Positions 1 to 11,859 of a stretch of 64,000 nt of DNA are shown here, piece by piece; within the stretch, counting starts at the first letter, position 1; every line of letters starts with the position of its first letter. A program made the position numbers and the translations under genes. This stretch comes from Lingula anatina. Taxonomy: Eukaryota > Brachiopoda > Lingulata > Lingulida > Lingulidae. The notes beneath the pieces are model-generated. The model was not told the origin of the DNA. It did not search any database and saw only the letters and a list, made by a program, of their open reading frames with translations. The DNA lies in assembly GCF_001039355.2 (NCBI RefSeq), contig NW_019774203.1, positions 71,062 to 135,061 on the forward strand. The letters are read 5' to 3'.

Positions 1-2
1 AT

Positions 3-41
<39 letters not shown>

Positions 42-42
42 T
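1..42. repeat. (ATTT)n microsatellite
   Basis: Uninterrupted ATTT tetranucleotide repeat at the window edge, followed by a T run at about 51-66. It lies in the intron upstream of the ORMDL terminal exon. Confidence 0.95.
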
Positions 43-390
43 TATTACTGTTTTTTTTTTTTTTTTGAAAATTGAATTCCTATTTAACAACAATTTTTAC
101 ATAGAAGTGCAGATTTATATGAATAGATATGCATATATATTGTATGAACTATTCTCACTCATTTTGGGAGTTCAACTTAAGTTTATAGATGAATGAAGAA
201 TATTCCCAAATCTCTACACATTTTGACATTTTAAAAAACACTTGGAAAACCAAATGTCCAGTAAAACTTTTCGAGGAGCTAGGGGTGCGCTTGGTTTCCG
301 GAAGCTCTTTTCACTTTGCATTGAGAGCAGCTGGATGCATTCGAAAGTTTAGCAACCCCTAGTTGCTCAGAAATATGTCAGTCAGTTCAT

Positions 391-544
391 CTGGGCTCCG
401 TATCTCGAAAGGTTCGCTATGTTGCGCACGTGCGCAAGCGTCTCGATTCCATAACTCGCCCATACTCGTCCCATATAATACATTGTAGCCTCTATTTGAT
501 ATAGCGATTCGCAATACGCGATGCTTTCGAGATACGGGGCCCTG
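391..544. mobile_element. Palindromic MITE-like element
   Basis: The left end reads GGGCTCCGTATCTCGAAAGG and the right end is its near-complement (CTTTCGAGATACGGGGCCC), giving a ~154-bp inverted repeat inside the ORMDL intron. Just downstream (about 548-641) lies what looks like a lone right half of the element family at 5566-5815: it shares the GTAGTTGGAT core and the TTTCATTG terminal motif. Non-autonomous; no coding capacity seen. Confidence 0.6.
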
Positions 545-675
545 ATTGCATTTAGAAAAGTCCCAGCGTAGTTGGATTGATCAATCTAATTAATAGGAAA
601 GTTTCATTGAGAACACACCCTATGTCAGTCGGTTTATAACATTTGTGTTTTATTTATTTATTTATTTTTTTTCAG

Positions 676-811
676 ATTTTTCCTGGCCAGTTTCTACACA
701 AAGTACGAAGCGACACATTTCGTCATCAATGCATCAGTTCTTGCTCTCAATATCATTCCTAAGCTCCCTCAGCTCTACGGTGTGCGTTTATTTGACATAA
801 ATAAGTACTGA
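676..811 (+). CDS. ORMDL: ORMDL family protein, terminal coding exon (partial)
   Basis: Last coding exon of an ORM1-like protein, the endoplasmic-reticulum membrane regulator that restrains serine palmitoyltransferase, the first step of sphingolipid synthesis. A polypyrimidine tract and AG end at 675. The exon enters in phase with one leading base and reads [18 protein letters not shown], then [19 protein letters not shown] and a TGA stop at 809-811. The SFYTKY, IPKLPQL-GVR and INKY endings are hallmarks of this roughly 153-aa family and cover its last transmembrane segment and C-terminus. Earlier exons lie before the window. Identification rests on the remembered family C-terminus and is strong despite only 45 residues being present. 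Confidence 0.93.
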
Positions 812-934
812 ATGCATGGACTTCTATTCATCATCATCATTATTATTTTTTTGTATTATTATTTGTATTATTATTGTTATTATGATGATTGACCTACTGT
901 TACTTCAAAAGGTTCAGTAGATTGTGATGCTACA

Positions 935-1105
935 CTGGAGTAGCTCTGGCAATTTTTCTCTTAGCCAAATCACTACTTTTTCATCACTTTTTTCTCCAAA
1001 TGGTTGAAATTTGACTAAAATAAGTCAAATCAACCATTCTTTGTTTAGCCAACTTAAGTCAGTTTTAGCATTTGGCTAAATTGGCGAGTGTTAGCGCTAT
1101 CCCAG
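935..1105 (-). mobile_element. Short dispersed element, GGGGTAGC family (copy 1)
   Basis: About 170 bp containing several copies of the TTAGCCAAAT/TTTGGCTAAA motif. It matches, in opposite orientation, the element at 37309-37482, sharing GCCAATTTAGCCAAATGC and a terminal CTGGGGTAGC-like end. Non-coding; the transposon class is not recognised. Confidence 0.65.
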
Positions 1106-1116
1106 CTACTAGTATG

Positions 1117-1155
1117 ACTACTACTACTACTACTACTACTACAACTACTACTACT
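1117..1155. repeat. (ACT)n microsatellite
   Basis: Trinucleotide ACT repeat with one interruption. Confidence 0.9.
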
Positions 1156-1269
1156 GTGTCAGCCACAGTCAGATGCTGAAATCTTTCGTTCTCTATCCGC
1201 TTTATCTTACATGTGGTGGATGAAGGAAACTTCAGGAATTCCCTAGTCAGGGCTCAGTTGATCAGTAAT

Positions 1270-1491
1270 ACCCCCTTTACACTGGACGGCGTCCTTTCTG
1301 CGTCCTTTCTGCGACCAAGAAATTTGGCATCGCTGTGGTCTTAATAAGGAGGCACGAGCATTGATTTGGTATCAGAATGAATGCTCAATGATCGGCCAGT
1401 TGTCGGCACATAAAGTATTATAATTTTTTAACTCTCAAATGGGGCCGTACTGCTGGACGCAGAAAGGACGCTGTCTAGTGTAAAGGGCGCT
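1270..1491. mobile_element. MITE-like element with CCCTTTACACT ends
   Basis: Terminal inverted repeats: CCCCCTTTACACTGGACGG on the left and its imperfect complement (GTCTAGTGTAAAGGGCGC) on the right. GTCCTTTCTGCG and its complement lie just inside. About 220 bp, no coding capacity. Confidence 0.7.
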
Positions 1492-1614
1492 TAACTGAGA
1501 TGGACTGTCTCATATGAACTCACAGAGAAATACTGCTGGGGACTCCATAACTTTAAGACCTGTGGTTCATTATTATTGTATGAGAAGTTAATATATGGGA
1601 TTATAATCTGCTAA

Positions 1615-1830
1615 GGGCCTGTTCAGAACCAAGTTGATTTGCGAACTAACTAAGTCATGGATCAAATAAGGCACGACCCACTTGAAAGCAGGCGGAGGTT
1701 TAATTTCTTTGCCCTTCAACCTTGCAGGGAATAGGGGCATGGGAGGCGGGGAATCCATTGTGAAGAATGCACTATATTTTTTTTCCGCAGATCAGTTATT
1801 CCATGGATCAACTGGTTTCTGAACAGGCCT
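1615..1830. mobile_element. MITE, TAA-flanked, GGGCCTGTTCAG ends
   Basis: Terminal inverted repeats GGGCCTGTTCAGAACCA and, as complement, AGGCCTGTTCAGAAACCA. A TAA flanks each side (1612-1614 and 1831-1833), consistent with a 3-bp target duplication of TWA type as made by PIF/Harbinger elements. Non-autonomous. Confidence 0.75.
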
Positions 1831-2025
1831 TAAATTTTCTAAGCTACTGGGCTGCACTGTGTGCACACACCAAAAAATATATGAATTTAACAGGCATATT
1901 GTGGGGTATAAATGATAGACACATTTAAACCCTCATTAATGGGTCAGATGACAGCTGTGGATGCCTAATTAAGACTCAGAAGTGAATAATAGACAGACAC
2001 TGAAGGTAGTTTGGTAGATGTCTAA

Positions 2026-2301
2026 GAGGGCATTTACAACAGGTTATCTACTGATCTGGGGATGGAATGTGTTGGCCCTACATGAAGGCAGAGCCAACAT
2101 ATCCACTGATGGTCTTCTGGCCTCCACATGTGCCGCAGGGTCTATTAATTAAACCTTGGAGCCATCATTTAAACCATTTAATGGCACGTGCGGCAGCAGG
2201 GAGACCATCGGGGGGATTAGTGGGCTCTGCTTTCATGTAGAGTCTGCCATATTTGATCCGTGGATCAGTAGATCGTAGGATCATCTGTTGCAAATGCCCT
2301 C
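2026..2301. mobile_element. MITE, GAGGGCATTT ends
   Basis: Outer inverted repeats GAGGGCATTTACAACAG and its near-complement at the right end. An inner inverted pair CTACATGAAGGCAGAGCC / GGGCTCTGCTTTCATGTAG makes it a nested hairpin. Flanks are TAA and TGA, a near-duplicate. Confidence 0.7.
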
Positions 2302-3605
2302 TGAAGGTGAAGATTGCCTAGAAAAGAAAATGTTCAAGAAGATGTAAAAAGAAGTAATATATATAGTTTCTGTAAAAAAAAGGCATTTGAGACTGAGTAA
2401 GATTTTTTTGTTTATCTTCAAAAATTCTAACACAAGATGTGAGGATTTTGAAATGGCGTTATTCAGTTGAAAGCTTCCCAGTAACAGGCATCATGAATTG
2501 AGGTGTAAAAATACAATGTTTGTATTTATTTATTTATGAATGATTTTTATGTTATCTGAAAGTAAATGTATGAATTAGATGAACTTGTAAAATTAGAATG
2601 TTTTACGACTTTGAATTAAGAAGAGGTCATTTGAGTTTGATACAGAAGATGCCATGAAGATGGATGTTCTTTTTGTACTACAGCACAATATTCCGATTAT
2701 ATTTTCAACTTGGGTTTTAGAATCCATGAAAATGCTGACAAATATAGAAAGTCGTGGTCGTGTTCCAGGAAAGAGAATTTTTTTAAGTTTTCATGCTCAT
2801 CAAAGCAACAAACTTGGAAAATGATGGATGCTTCTTCAAACCTATATTTGGTTTCAAGCAAAATATTTAAGCAACGTTTTTAGTGACTAGCAAAAGGAAG
2901 TCTTGATGATTTAAAGGCAATTTTTAGTAGAAAAACCATAGAGATGAAGGAGTTTGTATATTTGCCTTCATTTGTTTCTCCTGGCATGTTTGTAAAAAGT
3001 AGACTAATTACCGCATTTCCCAATGATTTTTAAGTGAAATATATAGGGCGAATATCCTCTGGTCTTTGAGATGTTGTTTTAATATACATATATATTTGTA
3101 ATATGTTTGTGTTATCTTGAAAATGATCAGTTGAAGAAATTGATGCCATTTAGAATGTAAATTGACTATAGATGGCGCACATGAACTCAGCCTTCAGTAT
3201 GCTGGCCTTTGTTATTTTTGGACCTAAATCAGATTAATTTTGTCGTTTTTTTCCTTTAGTTGAGATTGTCAAAATGTTTTTATATTCGTGTTAAGGCTCG
3301 TTTGTATGAATTGTCACAGTGCTGTATTTAGCAAACACGCCTGTAACATAGCTCTGAGCATAATAAAGGGACGCATTGAAATTAATGAAATAAATAATGC
3401 TCTTTTGTTATGACGTCATGAGTCCTGTTTCACATGATATTAAAAAGTTAAGGACATAACATTCGTTGCATTAAAAAGAATCCTGAAGACCGCCTAGTTT
3501 TTTTTACGATGTTTTAACTTCGGGGCAAATTCCATATAATCGTCTTGAGGGAGAAACTAACTTCAGTGTTGAAGATGGCCCACTTCGTTAAATCAGATAC
3601 ACTAA

Positions 3606-3829
3606 GACCCCATTTCCATAGATTTTAGATCGATCTATCCCTGTGGGGAGTCTCACTAGATTACTGTCAGCTTAGCCGGCTTAAGCGTCTGTCCCGCCTA
3701 CTGAAAGCTGTAAGGGGTAATTAACTATGGTGCGCGCTCGGCTGACTGCAATTTAGCGTGAACCCCCAGGGAGTTAGGTCGGTCTAAATCTTAATCTCTG
3801 TATCGATCTAAATCTCTGGGAATACACCC
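3606..3829. mobile_element. MITE, TAA-flanked
   Basis: Inverted ends carry TTTAGATCGAT motifs and, further in, TCTCACTAGATTACTGTCAG opposite CTGACTGCAATTTAGCGTGA. TAA lies at 3603-3605 and 3830-3832. Same general architecture as the elements at 5566-5815 and 47130-47360. Confidence 0.65.
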
Positions 3830-4184
3830 TAAATGTGGGCCTATTACATTAGAAGGTCTTGGACCAAATGACGCAAAATTGACTTCGAGGAGTTGATTAT
3901 CCGATTTAAAAAGTCTAAAGCTTTGCCCAGAAAATTGATTTTTTTTCCTAAGGATGGGGGTCTCCGGCAAATATATTTTTTAAAATTCCTGTGGACAATA
4001 TCTTATTGTGAAGTATTTTTGGTAAGGTATATTCCCTCCACGTAATCGTAATATCCTGAACATTAAGTTAAAGAGATGACAGCTCTCATTTCGGTGGGAA
4101 GAGACAAAAAAAAAAACTTGGGGAAAAAGACACATTTTTTTACTTTCCAATGGTAAATGAATCCGTTCCGATACTCAAAGTTAG

Positions 4185-4187
<3 letters not shown>

Positions 4188-4236
<49 letters not shown>
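4188..4236. repeat. Poly(T) tract
   Basis: Long uninterrupted T run. The short frame across it that encodes poly-Phe is not a gene. Confidence 0.95.
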
Positions 4237-5565
4237 TCTCTTAAGAAATTATTACGGAGGGTAGCCATATATGATGGTGGTCGACGTGGTCTGATGGCAA
4301 GCACAGATTTCAGAATAATTGCGCTAACCGCAGTTTTGGTGGTAAAGTGGAATTTATTATATATCTATGCGTTGCCTTCTACGTATAACTGAATCTCATA
4401 TAAAGAGTTGTTATGTCTTTAACTATCTGACTTCAAATACAGGGAGAGCCTTTGTCATCCTTTATTTTAATAACCATTTTTATTATTAGTCAGTAATAAA
4501 TCACACGGGTAGTCACGTTGTTCATTGTAGAATAGCCGTTGCTACACTTTAAATATATGAGACATGATTAAACGCTTTTTATCACGTGTAACTCCGTAAT
4601 GAGGGCGCAATATCTGCGTATCTGTTTGCGCTTTGGGTCAGTATTAATACAGCGATAAGTCCACTTCACAACGTCAACATTTGGCTAACATACGTGCTTA
4701 TAGACGTGGGCTACCGACAGGTGCGTAGATAGCAAAAAAACAGGTGCGTCAGTTTATGATACATCGTCTATGACCTATATTTATTATATAGCTTTCCTCT
4801 TTTGTTCTTTCGTACCAGCACTGCATTACATAACTCAGTAACAAACCCGTGGACTTTTCGCATGGCAAATGTAAGAAAGTAGACAGACAATTTCATTATA
4901 ATATGTAGACCATAAGGATGCATAGATCGCTTGGTTTTGTCTCGTTGTGTTCGTTATATTTTTTGCTGAGTGGGGTGGAAGTGGAGCACAGGGTTACTTA
5001 AAGGGTTAACGGAAAAGTGTGTGTTAATTGGTTGTGCCCCCCCCCCCCCCACCCCGAGAATCTGCCATTGTGATTCCATTAGATTATTTGAGTGGTTCAA
5101 AGTTATCGTTCAGAGGTCGTGTATTCAACTTAAAATTAGACGTGTTTCCGTTTGCCCGATCACACATAGAATCAGCTGTCATTCATTGGTCTATCATTAT
5201 ACAGTATTAAACCTAGTATAAATTGCTGAGGAAAAAAAGATACTTCATATAACTATTTTCAGGATCAGCGACTAGTCTAATAGTATAACATCTATTAATA
5301 GTATTGGTATGTTAGCTCATTCAAGTTCAAATTAGTTTCTTAGTTTCTTGGGTGTGTTTGCTGATAATTAATTGGTGGTCGATATTTTTCATTGTATGTG
5401 CTATAAATTATTATCAAATACATAATGTTATAATACGAGAGGGATCGTTCTGCAGTAAAGCACCCTCTACAACGCACCACGGGTCTGTCTATTGATAGTA
5501 AAATGAGCACGGGATATGGCGTGTATTAATATTCTTGCTAGTCCTTTACATTCTGATTTTCCTTA

Positions 5566-5815
5566 GGGCGCACTTCCAATGAAACTATCGTTCTATATAG
5601 ATCGTTCCAACTCTGCTTGGACTCTCGATAAAAGCAATCAGATAAAGACGCCTCTTCTTGTTTCCAACGCTCTTGTTTCAGGAGGCGCTTTTCCTGTAAT
5701 CTACTCATCGCCACGTGGATGATTGTTAATCTGTGAGTCTGATTGCATTCATGCGAGAGTCCCCGCGTAGTTGGATCGATCCATGTGGAACGATAATTTC
5801 ATTGGGAATGAGTCC
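5566..5815. mobile_element. MITE, TTA-flanked, GGGCGCACTTCC ends
   Basis: Inverted ends: GGGCGCACTTCCAATGAAAC on the left; the complement of the right end reads GGACTCATTCCCAATGAAAT. The inner GGACTCTCG / CGAGAGTCC pair is also inverted. TTA flanks both sides (5563-5565, 5816-5818). About 250 bp, non-coding. Confidence 0.75.
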
Positions 5816-6658
5816 TTAGAATTATATACTGGTTTGATGCCAGTATGCCTTGACTGTGTGAAAAATCTACCGGTATATACAATATACATTATAACAATAT
5901 ACATGTATTGTAGACTAGTTTTTGTCCCGCTTATTATCTGGACATGTGATTTTAATTTTCCATGTTCTGTGATCAATTACAGTGCGTGATTGCTAAACAA
6001 TCTGCCCATAACAATCTTCCTGGTGGTGGCTTTTCCATAAACAGCCACCATCAAGAGGGCCCTGATGGGCTAATTGTTTTGCATTAGTTATATTATCATT
6101 GTTTAAATGTCACTGTATGGTATTCAGATGAAAATTTATCTGTGTAAAGTCTGTGGATCAAGTTATCAGATTAAACGTTTCATTTTTTAGACTTAAATAA
6201 AAGGTGTGCCTCATAGAACTTCACGTCATTTGGTGCCCTTCCTCACTGTGTATTTTGAGACCTACATTGAAGCTACTGGTAAGTGAATCGTGCTCAGACT
6301 CAAAGACTTAACGCTCTGTAAAATACAGCGTTATTTTAGTGTAGAAAATGAAAAGATTTATTTTATAACGTGGTCTCTAAATAGTGTTTGTTTTTCACGA
6401 AAAGATTCAATAGTTAAACATTCTGCATAACGTGATATATGTCTGTGTTCTATTCATCTAAATCATATTATCAGCACATTTGCGGTCGTTCCACTATAGC
6501 GACAGAAAATGTGAAACAACCACAAAATTGCGGATGGTTTTTCTCTTCGTAGAAACCCTATATATTGTAAGCAGTGCTGTCTATTGTTTTGTTGCAATAC
6601 TGGTGTTGCATAATTTTATTTATATAGGTTATATTTATGTTATTTATATCTCTATTTT

Positions 6659-6661
<3 letters not shown>

Positions 6662-6706
<45 letters not shown>
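6662..6706. repeat. (GA)n microsatellite
   Basis: GA repeat with one interruption, upstream of the fukutin-related coding exon. Confidence 0.9.
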
Positions 6707-6708
<2 letters not shown>

Positions 6709-6986
6709 AAAACAGTGAAACGCAAGTAATATTTCAAATTAACATTCAGTACCATATTTCAGTCTAGACATCGACGGATAACATGCTGGTTAATATATAA
6801 AATGAAATGATAAAAGTCATCAATTCTTAATAAGTGTTACCCATGATTAATAATAGAAAAGAAATGGCAGCCATTTTAACCAAATAGTCACACTATTTTT
6901 GAGGACTTTTGACGATTGCTTAGATCAAATTTTGGTCTTTATTGTGTTTGTGTTTATTTTAGATTTGTTTTTCCTTTTCAGATAAA

Positions 6987-8888
6987 ATGCCTCGTTTTCA
7001 TATCTGTAGAATTTTGAGGAGTAGAAACCTTATACCGGTCCTGGCCATAGTGACGTCATCAACTCTCATTTTGGTCTCAATGACCCATATGAGATCTCTG
7101 AAACCTTGTGATACAACGAGAACTGTACAAGAGACAAGAGATGTATGCAAGCTGTTAGGAGAAGAAGACACAGACGAAACTATCCACAGAAAGAGTGACG
7201 TCATTGCGCTCCTTCAAAAAGCGAACGAGAAGCTCCACCGAGCGGCACGTTCTGCAAGAGGCTCTGAAACTCTTCAAAATATTCAGGCAGTAGTTGGTTC
7301 AATATCAAAAATTTTGCATAATTTGAAAAACGATGACTTGCCACCATCACCATTTCACGCAACAAAAAAGAAAAAGACTTCTCAAAATGAAGTAGAAGTG
7401 TGCCCTGAAAAATTTATGGATAGTTTGTACGGCTATCCGTTCTTTTACAAAGGTTTTGTGTCTCTTAATTGTACAAACGCTAAACCCATGGAGTCGCTGG
7501 TAACCATTGTTTTGTACTTCAGTCAGGGTCTACGGGCTGCCAATGATATAACAAGAATCCTGACAGACATACAGAAAATATATCCCAACATTACCGTTTT
7601 AGTTCCAACGACACCAAAATCTAAGAAAACAACGCTCAACTCAGGTGGCCCTTACTTTAAAGTTTCTTATGTTGATTTTCCAGCGAAAACACCGCCAGGG
7701 AAGGTTTTGAATTCACTCATCAAAAAAGTAAAAACGCGCTACGTTCTTGTAGCACGAGATCTAACGACGTTCACGCCTAACGCAAGATTAGACAGGATGA
7801 TAAGGGTGGCCGGAAGCATGGACGTCAGTGTCGTAGGGGGCGCCACTCGTACATCCGACGGCCATTGGTCGATGTCCTGTCAACAGCTCGTGATTAGAAA
7901 TTATACACTGGTTTACAGAAACGGGTACGACATATCGGAACAAGAATGCGTGTACTGTGACCATATAACTGGGCCTTTTCTCGCAAAAACGAACGCTCTT
8001 AGGGTTTTAAAATTCAGTGACGAGGTTAAAAAAGAGACCATATTTGAAGACTTGTTTTTACGCGCAAAGCGTATTACAAAATGGCGTTCGGTAGTTTGCC
8101 CGGATTCTCTATTCCACGTTTTAGAAGAAACCCGCTTAAAACTTTTAAATGACACATGGTTGAGTTTAGCCGTTGAATGGAAACTTGATTTTATCAGATT
8201 AGCATCGGGACAGCTAATAACTATTGACTGTGTTCACTCGAAAAACAGCTGCTCCAAGCTAAGAGGGATTGGTCTCTCGCCATGTTGTTTGAAGAGGCTT
8301 GCTAAAGCCGTAAAATTTATCATGCAAACCTGCGAGGAAGAAGGCATCATATGCGAACTGCAAGAGGGCACCTTACTTGGTGCCGTTAAATTTAACAAAG
8401 TGTTACCATGGGAAAGGGACGCCGACATCACTTTCCTTTCAGGAAACTACAGTGCATTTCAGAAGCTTAGGCCCAAATTCTCTAAAGCGGGATACAAATT
8501 CATTGATCTTGGGAAGTTATGGTGCTGCGTCGATGGGCGACAGGCAGGTGGAGTGTTCCAAATCCATGTCGAAGCTTGGACGATCGAGCTATACGGGCAG
8601 CATATGATGGACTCGGAAATCCTCCTCTCAAAGGGCATGCAACCGACTCGGGTGTTGTTTGACGGGATGTGGGTCCCGATGCCCACCAATCCGGGACTTT
8701 ATGCCCGGAATCGGTATGGGCATGAATGTTATCGGCACGCGCAGCACTGGATGGCTATGGGTAAGAAGAGTGGGTGGGAAGGGTATGACACGTCACGGTT
8801 CAGCCAATGCCCATCTCCCGGACACAGCGCGTGCCTTGACCAGTACTTAACAGACGGGAATCTTCAGTTTCAGGAACCTGTGCCTTAA
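6987..8888 (+). CDS. Fukutin-related / LicD-family type II membrane protein
   Basis: 633 residues in one uninterrupted frame. A splice acceptor (TTTCCTTTTCAG) ends at 6981, six bases before the ATG, so the 5' UTR is spliced but the coding part is a single exon. Residues about 15-35 form a hydrophobic signal anchor (LIPVLAIVTSSTLILVS), as expected for a Golgi type II protein. The middle (about 165-400) resembles the glycosyltransferase-like stem domain of FKRP. The C-terminal part is the LicD/nucleotidyltransferase-type domain: GTLLGAVKF (461-469) followed by WERDADITF with an acidic D-x-D pair (D478, D480), the expected metal-binding motif. FKRP transfers ribitol phosphate onto alpha-dystroglycan glycans; whether this divergent, longer protein (human FKRP is 495 aa) does so is inference. 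Cys-rich around 418-440. A poly(A) signal follows at 8948. Confidence 0.85.
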   Translation: MPRFHICRILRSRNLIPVLAIVTSSTLILVSMTHMRSLKPCDTTRTVQETRDVCKLLGEEDTDETIHRKSDVIALLQKANEKLHRAARSARGSETLQNIQAVVGSISKILHNLKNDDLPPSPFHATKKKKTSQNEVEVCPEKFMDSLYGYPFFYKGFVSLNCTNAKPMESLVTIVLYFSQGLRAANDITRILTDIQKIYPNITVLVPTTPKSKKTTLNSGGPYFKVSYVDFPAKTPPGKVLNSLIKKVKTRYVLVARDLTTFTPNARLDRMIRVAGSMDVSVVGGATRTSDGHWSMSCQQLVIRNYTLVYRNGYDISEQECVYCDHITGPFLAKTNALRVLKFSDEVKKETIFEDLFLRAKRITKWRSVVCPDSLFHVLEETRLKLLNDTWLSLAVEWKLDFIRLASGQLITIDCVHSKNSCSKLRGIGLSPCCLKRLAKAVKFIMQTCEEEGIICELQEGTLLGAVKFNKVLPWERDADITFLSGNYSAFQKLRPKFSKAGYKFIDLGKLWCCVDGRQAGGVFQIHVEAWTIELYGQHMMDSEILLSKGMQPTRVLFDGMWVPMPTNPGLYARNRYGHECYRHAQHWMAMGKKSGWEGYDTSRFSQCPSPGHSACLDQYLTDGNLQFQEPVP

Positions 8889-8947
8889 ATGCTCACGCTG
8901 TCTAGTTCAGTCATATGTAATTAAACACAAGACCTCAGCTCCACTGG

Positions 8948-8953
8948 AATAAA
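8948..8953 (+). promoter_or_regulatory. Poly(A) signal AATAAA
   Basis: Canonical AATAAA 60 bp after the stop codon of the fukutin-related gene; implies a very short 3' UTR. Confidence 0.6.
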
Positions 8954-9149
8954 ATGTATATAGACATAAAACCTTCTTAAACCGTCTTCTTTTTAGATGT
9001 TTTATCATCAGACGACCAAATCAACAAAAACTAACATCTGGGTTATCTTAGATTATTCATATTTCAGACTATAATGGGTCAGATTCGTACCGGGGTATGA
9101 TTGGTCTTGCGTTTGTGGTATACGCTTTGAACACGTGTTAGTGTTATAC

Positions 9150-9450
9150 ATGTAAAGTGGTGGGTTGAGGGGTGGGGGGTGTAAGGGGGATCCTGACCCT
9201 ACCCCCCCCCCCTTGAGTTTTTAAAAAATCACACTAATTTTCCCATCTTGAAATTAGAATTTGGACTGGCTGAACTATGGTTCTAAACCGTAAAAATGGC
9301 ACCGTTTGCCCTCCAAAACAATAATAATAGAATTCAGAGGGCTCCGTACCCCATGCTAAGGGGACAGAAGGTCAGCTTTGTATCTGAAGCTTGCCATTCT
9401 TAAAACACCTTAAAACAATCCTGGATCTGCTTCTGTCATACCTCCTGTAA
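9150..9450. mobile_element. Diverged dispersed repeat (same family as 54690-54948)
   Basis: Order of motifs matches the repeat at 54690-54948 and 55190-55436: a C run, AAAAATCACAC, AAATTA.AATTT, CTAAACCGTA.AAATGGCACCG, then CCTGGATC near the end. More diverged than the other two copies. Non-coding. Confidence 0.6.
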
Positions 9451-11828
9451 AACGCGTCTAGCCGACGAAAAAAGGCATCGCTGCAATTGCAATTGCTTGT
9501 ATGGAAAATGCACCAGCTTTTACAAATTTGAACGTTTTTTAAATGATTCCCTCTTCTAAGGGATTTGCTAAAACTAAAACCGCCCCAGTGGGAATGCCTT
9601 TGATACCATTGTGCTATTTAACACTCATAGGTACAGCCAAACTAAATCTATCGAAGCGTTTACGTACCTACCTCATAGATATGGCGCCTTCAGTTCTACT
9701 GGTCAAGTGGGAAGGAATACCATTCAACGTCGGTCATATATGTGTTCACACGTTACAAGTACTCCTGTTATGGCAACATGAAAGTAGTTTTTCGACTAAC
9801 TGCTCGGTTGCAAAAGATCGATTCTGCTCACGTTAAAAGCAAGGGCGAGGGGATCGCCCACACGACGAATATGATATCAAATTTAAAAAAGGTGAAATAA
9901 TCTTTATCTAAAAAATATTCAAAATGAAATACATTAATAAAATTATATTTACCTTCATAAAAATAATAAATAAATAATAAATATCGAATCTTCATTCTCA
10001 ATTAATTTTTTTTAGAAAAACATAATACATTTCAGTGAGGCATCTGAAGCCCTTTGCGAATGTCTTTTATTGTACCCGTATCTAATACGTGAGTACACCA
10101 CACACGATGACGAATGCAATTTAGCGAGGAGCCCCTCGGAGATGGGCCGATCCTGCTAGATCTATCTAGGTTTGGGAACGGGATCTTAGTTATTTTTGTA
10201 CACAGACTCTTGCAAAAGGTTCCCTTTTAAAACTTGTATTACAAGGGGTTTCAAGAATGTGTCAATGATCGTATCATCCCTCTTGGCCGTATTATTGACC
10301 CACTAGATCTGGAAGATAGAGCTCTGTTCGTGATGAAGTTACACAATTTTAAGTAGATTAAGGCCATTATCAAGTTGCACCTGACTAGATGCTCGGGTTA
10401 ACTTTGCTAATCAAGCATTAACGTTACATACACATATTTATTGTATTATCATTATTATTATTGTTTATTATTATTATTATCAACTTAGCTTGGCTTTTCT
10501 TGTCAGTAGCTACTTCAGGAAGTTGATCACTTTTCATACGTCAAGATGACCGCTGATTTGCTAGTAAAATATAAACAATATTCAGTTTCAAATCACACTT
10601 CATTTTTTTGTCTAATTGCACGTTTATGATATACAGAGGTGCATATTTCCATTATTTTTTACATCTCAGCAAGCCATATAAATGAAACAACAAAATGACC
10701 ACCAAAACGGTATAGAAAAGGCAAGTTAAAAGGTGGCAAAGTACTTTTTCAACTGAAAAAGACCTTCAGTGTATTAAATGTGCGTATATATTTCAGTAAA
10801 ACGATATGCCCAGGCGCACAGTACAGAGATTAACCGTCTATTAACCCAGCAACATATCTGTTAAAATCTACTGAAAAATTAATCTGTGACCATGGTAAAG
10901 GGTACTTCCGCCATGCAAGGTCGGCCAGTGCAGGGCCTGGTAGCGTATGTTACTTTGATAAAGTTAAGTGATCTTATAGATAGTGCCTCTAGCCTCCCCC
11001 CCCCCCCCCTTGGAACAAATTATATGAAAAGTGCACAGCGATGGCCATAACGGTGACGAAAGGTTCAGATGATAGTCGATTGTACAACACTGCGTCTGTA
11101 CGTACAAAAATAACAAACTCCTTGCACAGCAAGTTTACACATTCAAAGATATTTTAATTCCAACCAATTTTACAATTCTTTTCAGAGAATAAATTGATGA
11201 ATTTCAATTCAAACGAAACGTGCGTTTCACGGCACTCCTACATACAGTGATCGATTCATTAGAACATTTGATTTCACACACGCTCGAGAGTTATCATTTT
11301 TTACACAAACTATAAAAACATTCTTAGGTAATTCTCATCATCTTCGAAAATAATAAAAAAAAATCTACCTGAAGGCATTAGTAGCGATGAATATTGACTA
11401 AACTGTTATATCAGAAGCACAAGTATGGAACTGTGGCACATTTCGAACATTTCGAAGATTAAATGTTCGACCAATAGAACTGCTTCGCTGCGCCACAGGT
11501 AAGAAAACCCATATCATTACTTTTGTTCCATGGACTGAAAAATTAACTTATTTCTAATGCAGTTACAATATAGCGCGTGTAGATTCAGAAAAAGGTTTCT
11601 TTAAAAGAAACTGTAAAATCATGTATCGTAAGTAAATACTTATTCTGAGTTGGACTTTTTGTATAAGTGGATATACTCGTGGGTAATATCGCCTACAAGC
11701 GGACAATAAACAGATCACAAGGAAGGCACAATATAATCAGAACTAACTTTCTTTATCCACATTAATTTTTACGACCAACATCTATATTTACATATATACA
11801 CAGACTTAGGAATTGTGAAAAGGTGTTT

Positions 11829-11859
<31 letters not shown>

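Larger units (their letters stand above)
812..6980. other. Intergenic region and probable UTRs
   Basis: No convincing protein-coding exon seen. The first part is probably the ORMDL 3' UTR. AATAAA motifs occur at 3362-3367 and about 3389, but whether the transcript reaches them is unclear. The stretch is dense in short inverted-repeat elements (listed separately), a 38-bp T run near 4190-4235, a C run at 5037-5050 and a GA repeat at 6662-6696. Its 3' end should hold the non-coding first exon(s) of the fukutin-related gene, which I could not place. Confidence 0.5.

Noticed and set aside
9543-9836. 97-codon open frame after the fukutin-related gene
   Set aside because: No recognisable domain, no poly(A) or splice context; length is possible by chance.
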